From contig JAIBBZ010000029.1 in NCBI GenBank assembly GCA_019694435.1, positions 1 through 64,000 of the forward strand: DNA of 64,000 bases, given 5' to 3'. The position numbers and the translations under genes are program-made. This document shows positions 62,021 through 64,000 of the stretch, one piece after another. The stretch comes from Pirellulales bacterium. Lineage in GTDB: Bacteria; Planctomycetota; Planctomycetia; Pirellulales; JAEUIK01. Below the pieces are notes generated by a model. That model did no database searches and had not been told where the DNA came from. It saw only the letters and a program-made list of their open reading frames with translations. Position 1 is the stretch's first letter. Every line of letters starts with the position of its first letter.

Positions 62021-63633
62021 CGCGAAGGCACTACCGCCCCCAAGTGCTGCCAGACTGCCTGCAACTGGCCGCTCAGGCAATTCGTCGTGTCGACATCGGC
62101 CGCCGCGACGCCGGACGGCAGCGGTTGTTCTTCGTCGCGCTGCCTGGCATAAAGCTCCGGCCGCGCCTCCGAGGCGTCGTTACCCTCGGCCGCACGCTGA
62201 GCAATCCGCCGCACGGCCTCATCGCTCGGGCACACGCACCGCACCAACAGCGGCCTGGCGCCGTGCCGCTGCGCCAAGTCGGCCGCCTCGCGGCGCAGGG
62301 CCGTCGTCAGAAAAGTGCCGTCGAGGACCACGGGCAAGCCGCGCTCCAAGTCGCGTTCCGCGCGGCGGAACAACTCGCGATAGACCGCCTCGCGCAGCTC
62401 GGGCCGATAGTTGCCGGCGCCGTAGTCCGCCGAGCTCGATTCGGCCCCGAGCTGTTCGCGGCGAATGGCGTCAGTCGAATGCGGCGCGAGCCCGAGCTGT
62501 TCGGCCAAGGCGCGCGCCAATGTCGACTTGCCCGTACCCATCAGGCCGCCAACGATCAGCACCGGCGGCTGGCCCAGTTGCTCGGTGTATTGGCCGGCAA
62601 GTTGCAGATAGGCCTGGGCCTGCTGCCGCGCGGCTTCGCGCTCGACGCCGGTCAGTTGAGCCGCGCGCAGGGCGGCGACCTTGGCGCGCACACAGGCACG
62701 GTACGACTTGTAGAACGTCACCAGCCGCGGTGGCGGTGCATCGCCGCTGAGGCGCGCGTACTCGCCAAACAGGCATTGCCCGACCTCGGCTGCGCCGAGC
62801 AGATCGCACTCCATCGCCAAGAAGCTCAACTCGTCGGCGATGTCGACGCAGCGCAGCTCGGCGCTGAACTCCAGGCAATCAAATACGACCGGTACCGGCA
62901 ACACGCAAATGTGCTCCGGCCGCAGGTCGCCGTGTCCGTCGACGATTCGCCCGTCGCAGACCCGCGCGGCAAACAGCTCGGCGTCCGCTTGCAGCATCAA
63001 CAACTGCGCTGCATGCACGCGAGCCACCAGGTCGGCGGGCAACTCGTGACGGACGTTGCGCAGCTCGGCCAGGTTGGCCCGCACGTGGGCCTCGATCTGA
63101 CCGCGGAATTGTTCGGCAAAAGCGAGCAACGGCACGGCGCGCTGGTAAAACGCGGCCAGCCGTGCAGCGATGCGCTGGCAATCGCCCTTTTTCAGCGCAC
63201 GCCGGCGAATCAGCTCGTCGAGCATGCAATCGGCGGGCAAGCGGCGCATCTTCACAAGCCAATCAACCACCGGGCCGCTACCGGCAAGCTTGAGCCGTCC
63301 GCCCGCTTCGCGCGTCACCGGCACCACGTCGAGATAGACCTCTGGGGCCAGGCGACGGTTGAGCCGGACCTCGGTCTCGCACATGACCCGGCGGGCCTCG
63401 ACGGTGCTGAAGTCGAGGAACTCGAAGTGGACCGGCTTCTTGGCCTTGTAGGCGAACTGGGGCGTGAGGAAGACCCAGGAGATATGCGTCTCGACGCGCT
63501 CGGTGCAGCGCACTCCCGGACCAAAGAACCCTAGTCGACCGGCCGCCGTGACCAATGATTCAGGGGCGGTACGGACATTCGCGGTCGAGTCGGCCGCCGT
63601 CACGTCGGACGTCGCCAGGACGAGCGTTTCCAT
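62017..63633 (-). CDS. Aminoglycoside phosphotransferase-like / AAA ATPase two-domain protein
   Basis: This 538-residue protein has GGGAG eight bases before the ATG at 63633. An APH-type kinase domain covers about residues 30-330: the HGDLRPEHI loop (234-242) and the VVFDCLEF segment (249-256) match APH catalytic and metal-binding features. The second domain has a P-loop with Walker A GLMGTGKST (363-371) and the typical kinase-type Arg-rich end (about 360-538). The two-domain architecture is known in bacteria but its natural substrate is not. The N-terminal 20 residues are hydrophilic. It converges with the HD gene on CTAG. The frame is open to the right by 115 codons without support. Confidence 0.88.
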   Translation of the reverse strand: METLVLATSDVTAADSTANVRTAPESLVTAAGRLGFFGPGVRCTERVETHISWVFLTPQFAYKAKKPVHFEFLDFSTVEARRVMCETEVRLNRRLAPEVYLDVVPVTREAGGRLKLAGSGPVVDWLVKMRRLPADCMLDELIRRRALKKGDCQRIAARLAAFYQRAVPLLAFAEQFRGQIEAHVRANLAELRNVRHELPADLVARVHAAQLLMLQADAELFAARVCDGRIVDGHGDLRPEHICVLPVPVVFDCLEFSAELRCVDIADELSFLAMECDLLGAAEVGQCLFGEYARLSGDAPPPRLVTFYKSYRACVRAKVAALRAAQLTGVEREAARQQAQAYLQLAGQYTEQLGQPPVLIVGGLMGTGKSTLARALAEQLGLAPHSTDAIRREQLGAESSSADYGAGNYRPELREAVYRELFRRAERDLERGLPVVLDGTFLTTALRREAADLAQRHGARPLLVRCVCPSDEAVRRIAQRAAEGNDASEARPELYARQRDEEQPLPSGVAAADVDTTNCLSGQLQAVWQHLGAVVPSR

Positions 63634-63889
63634 GGTTGGCTCCCTACCATCGAACCCTTGAATGCCTTGAGCGAGACTCGATCGTGCAGTCACAGAGCCT
63701 TCGAATCCCGCTAAGCGCTGTCGGGCAAACCCCATGCCGCGGCTGGAAACCCCGAAAAACCCCGGATCGCAGACCATGGAGGGCATCGCGCCAAGGCTGC
63801 CTGGCACATTTGAGCACACCCCCCGGTTGATCGGGCGCGCGTCTTGCGCGCTGGCCGTAGGCGGCGCTGCACCGCGCCTGCCCGGTGAA

Positions 63890-64000
63890 TTAGGGCCAAA
63901 GGGCGATGAGCGCGGCCGCGGCCACGAGCGGTGCCAAGAAGTAGCCGGCCACGCGCGCGAGCAGGGTGCGCGGAGCAAGCGTGGCGACGATGCCCGCCTT
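63890..64000 (-). CDS. C-terminal end of a membrane protein, partial (5' part beyond right edge)
   Basis: The minus-strand frame from the right edge gives 36 residues and a TAA stop. The visible end, TLLARVAGYFLAPLVAAAAL, is a hydrophobic helix with a short IALWP tail. It is probably the last membrane segment of an integral membrane protein; the family cannot be named from this piece. A GC-rich hairpin (GCGCGC stems around 63834-63850) lies downstream on the minus strand, but lacks a T-run. Confidence 0.6.
   Translation of the reverse strand, partial: KAGIVATLAPRTLLARVAGYFLAPLVAAAALIALWP

Noticed and set aside
1..64000. CRISPR arrays, tRNA or rRNA genes, insertion sequences, phage genes
   Set aside because: No regular spaced repeats, cloverleaf-like sequence, ribosomal RNA signature, transposase or integrase was seen.

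Overview
The window is about 64 kb of GC-rich DNA with the gene content of a planctomycete, probably of the order Pirellulales. The signs are a PVC-type CxxCH haem protein fused to ThuA, ThuA and Gfo/Idh/MocA proteins with twin-arginine-like leaders, a BBP7-type outer-membrane barrel, exported proteins with planctomycete-style Pro/Gln/Ala-rich linkers, a zinc-ribbon membrane protease, a membrane Ser/Thr kinase, and gluzincin-type exported metalloproteases. I assign the lineage from these families, not from a marker gene. I saw no rRNA, tRNA, CRISPR array, insertion sequence or phage gene. This looks like chromosomal core and accessory DNA.

Layout. (1) 1-8365, minus strand: a type IV pilus / type II secretion-like locus, transcribed right to left as GspE/PilB ATPase, PilT, second GspE/PilB ATPase, GspF/PilC platform protein, and two (pseudo)pilins, the last cut by the left edge. 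(2) 8728-15550: an exported His/Cys/Asp-rich protein with a very clear terminator, an exported unknown protein, pterin-carbinolamine dehydratase, a SlyX-like protein, a BBP7 barrel and a transaldolase. (3) 15606-24644: zinc-ribbon serine protease, sialidase-like protein, DUF1992, DoxX, a PrpA-like phosphatase, a large coiled-coil protein, a D-2-hydroxyacid dehydrogenase, an M29 aminopeptidase and a 34-residue membrane protein. (4) 24836-29919: gluzincin, unknown exported protein, parvulin isomerase, ASCH protein and ThuA protein. (5) 30138-35460: a glycan-type operon (GT2, heparinase-like toroid protein, LPG-synthase-TM flippase-like protein), a Cys-rich lipoprotein and a second gluzincin. (6) 35477-43067: a 1429-residue ThuA/PVC-propeller/HEAT/cytochrome fusion, divergent from a kinase whose membrane domain precedes the kinase domain, then a DUF481 barrel. 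(7) 43275-48011: two ABC exporters arranged back to back. (8) 48029-63633: exported PHP-domain protein, polysaccharide deacetylase, isochorismatase-like hydrolase, Gfo/Idh/MocA oxidoreductase, a 1134-residue exported protein, a sugar isomerase, an exported nitrilase, an M1 peptidase, an HD hydrolase and an APH/AAA fusion. The right edge holds the last 36 codons of a membrane protein.

Translational coupling is common: start/stop overlaps or near contact occur at 433/436, 32841/32844, 44888, 46824/46827, 50403/50406 and 58667/58669. Three convergent gene pairs end on one shared palindromic CTAG. Much of the window codes for envelope and exported proteins.
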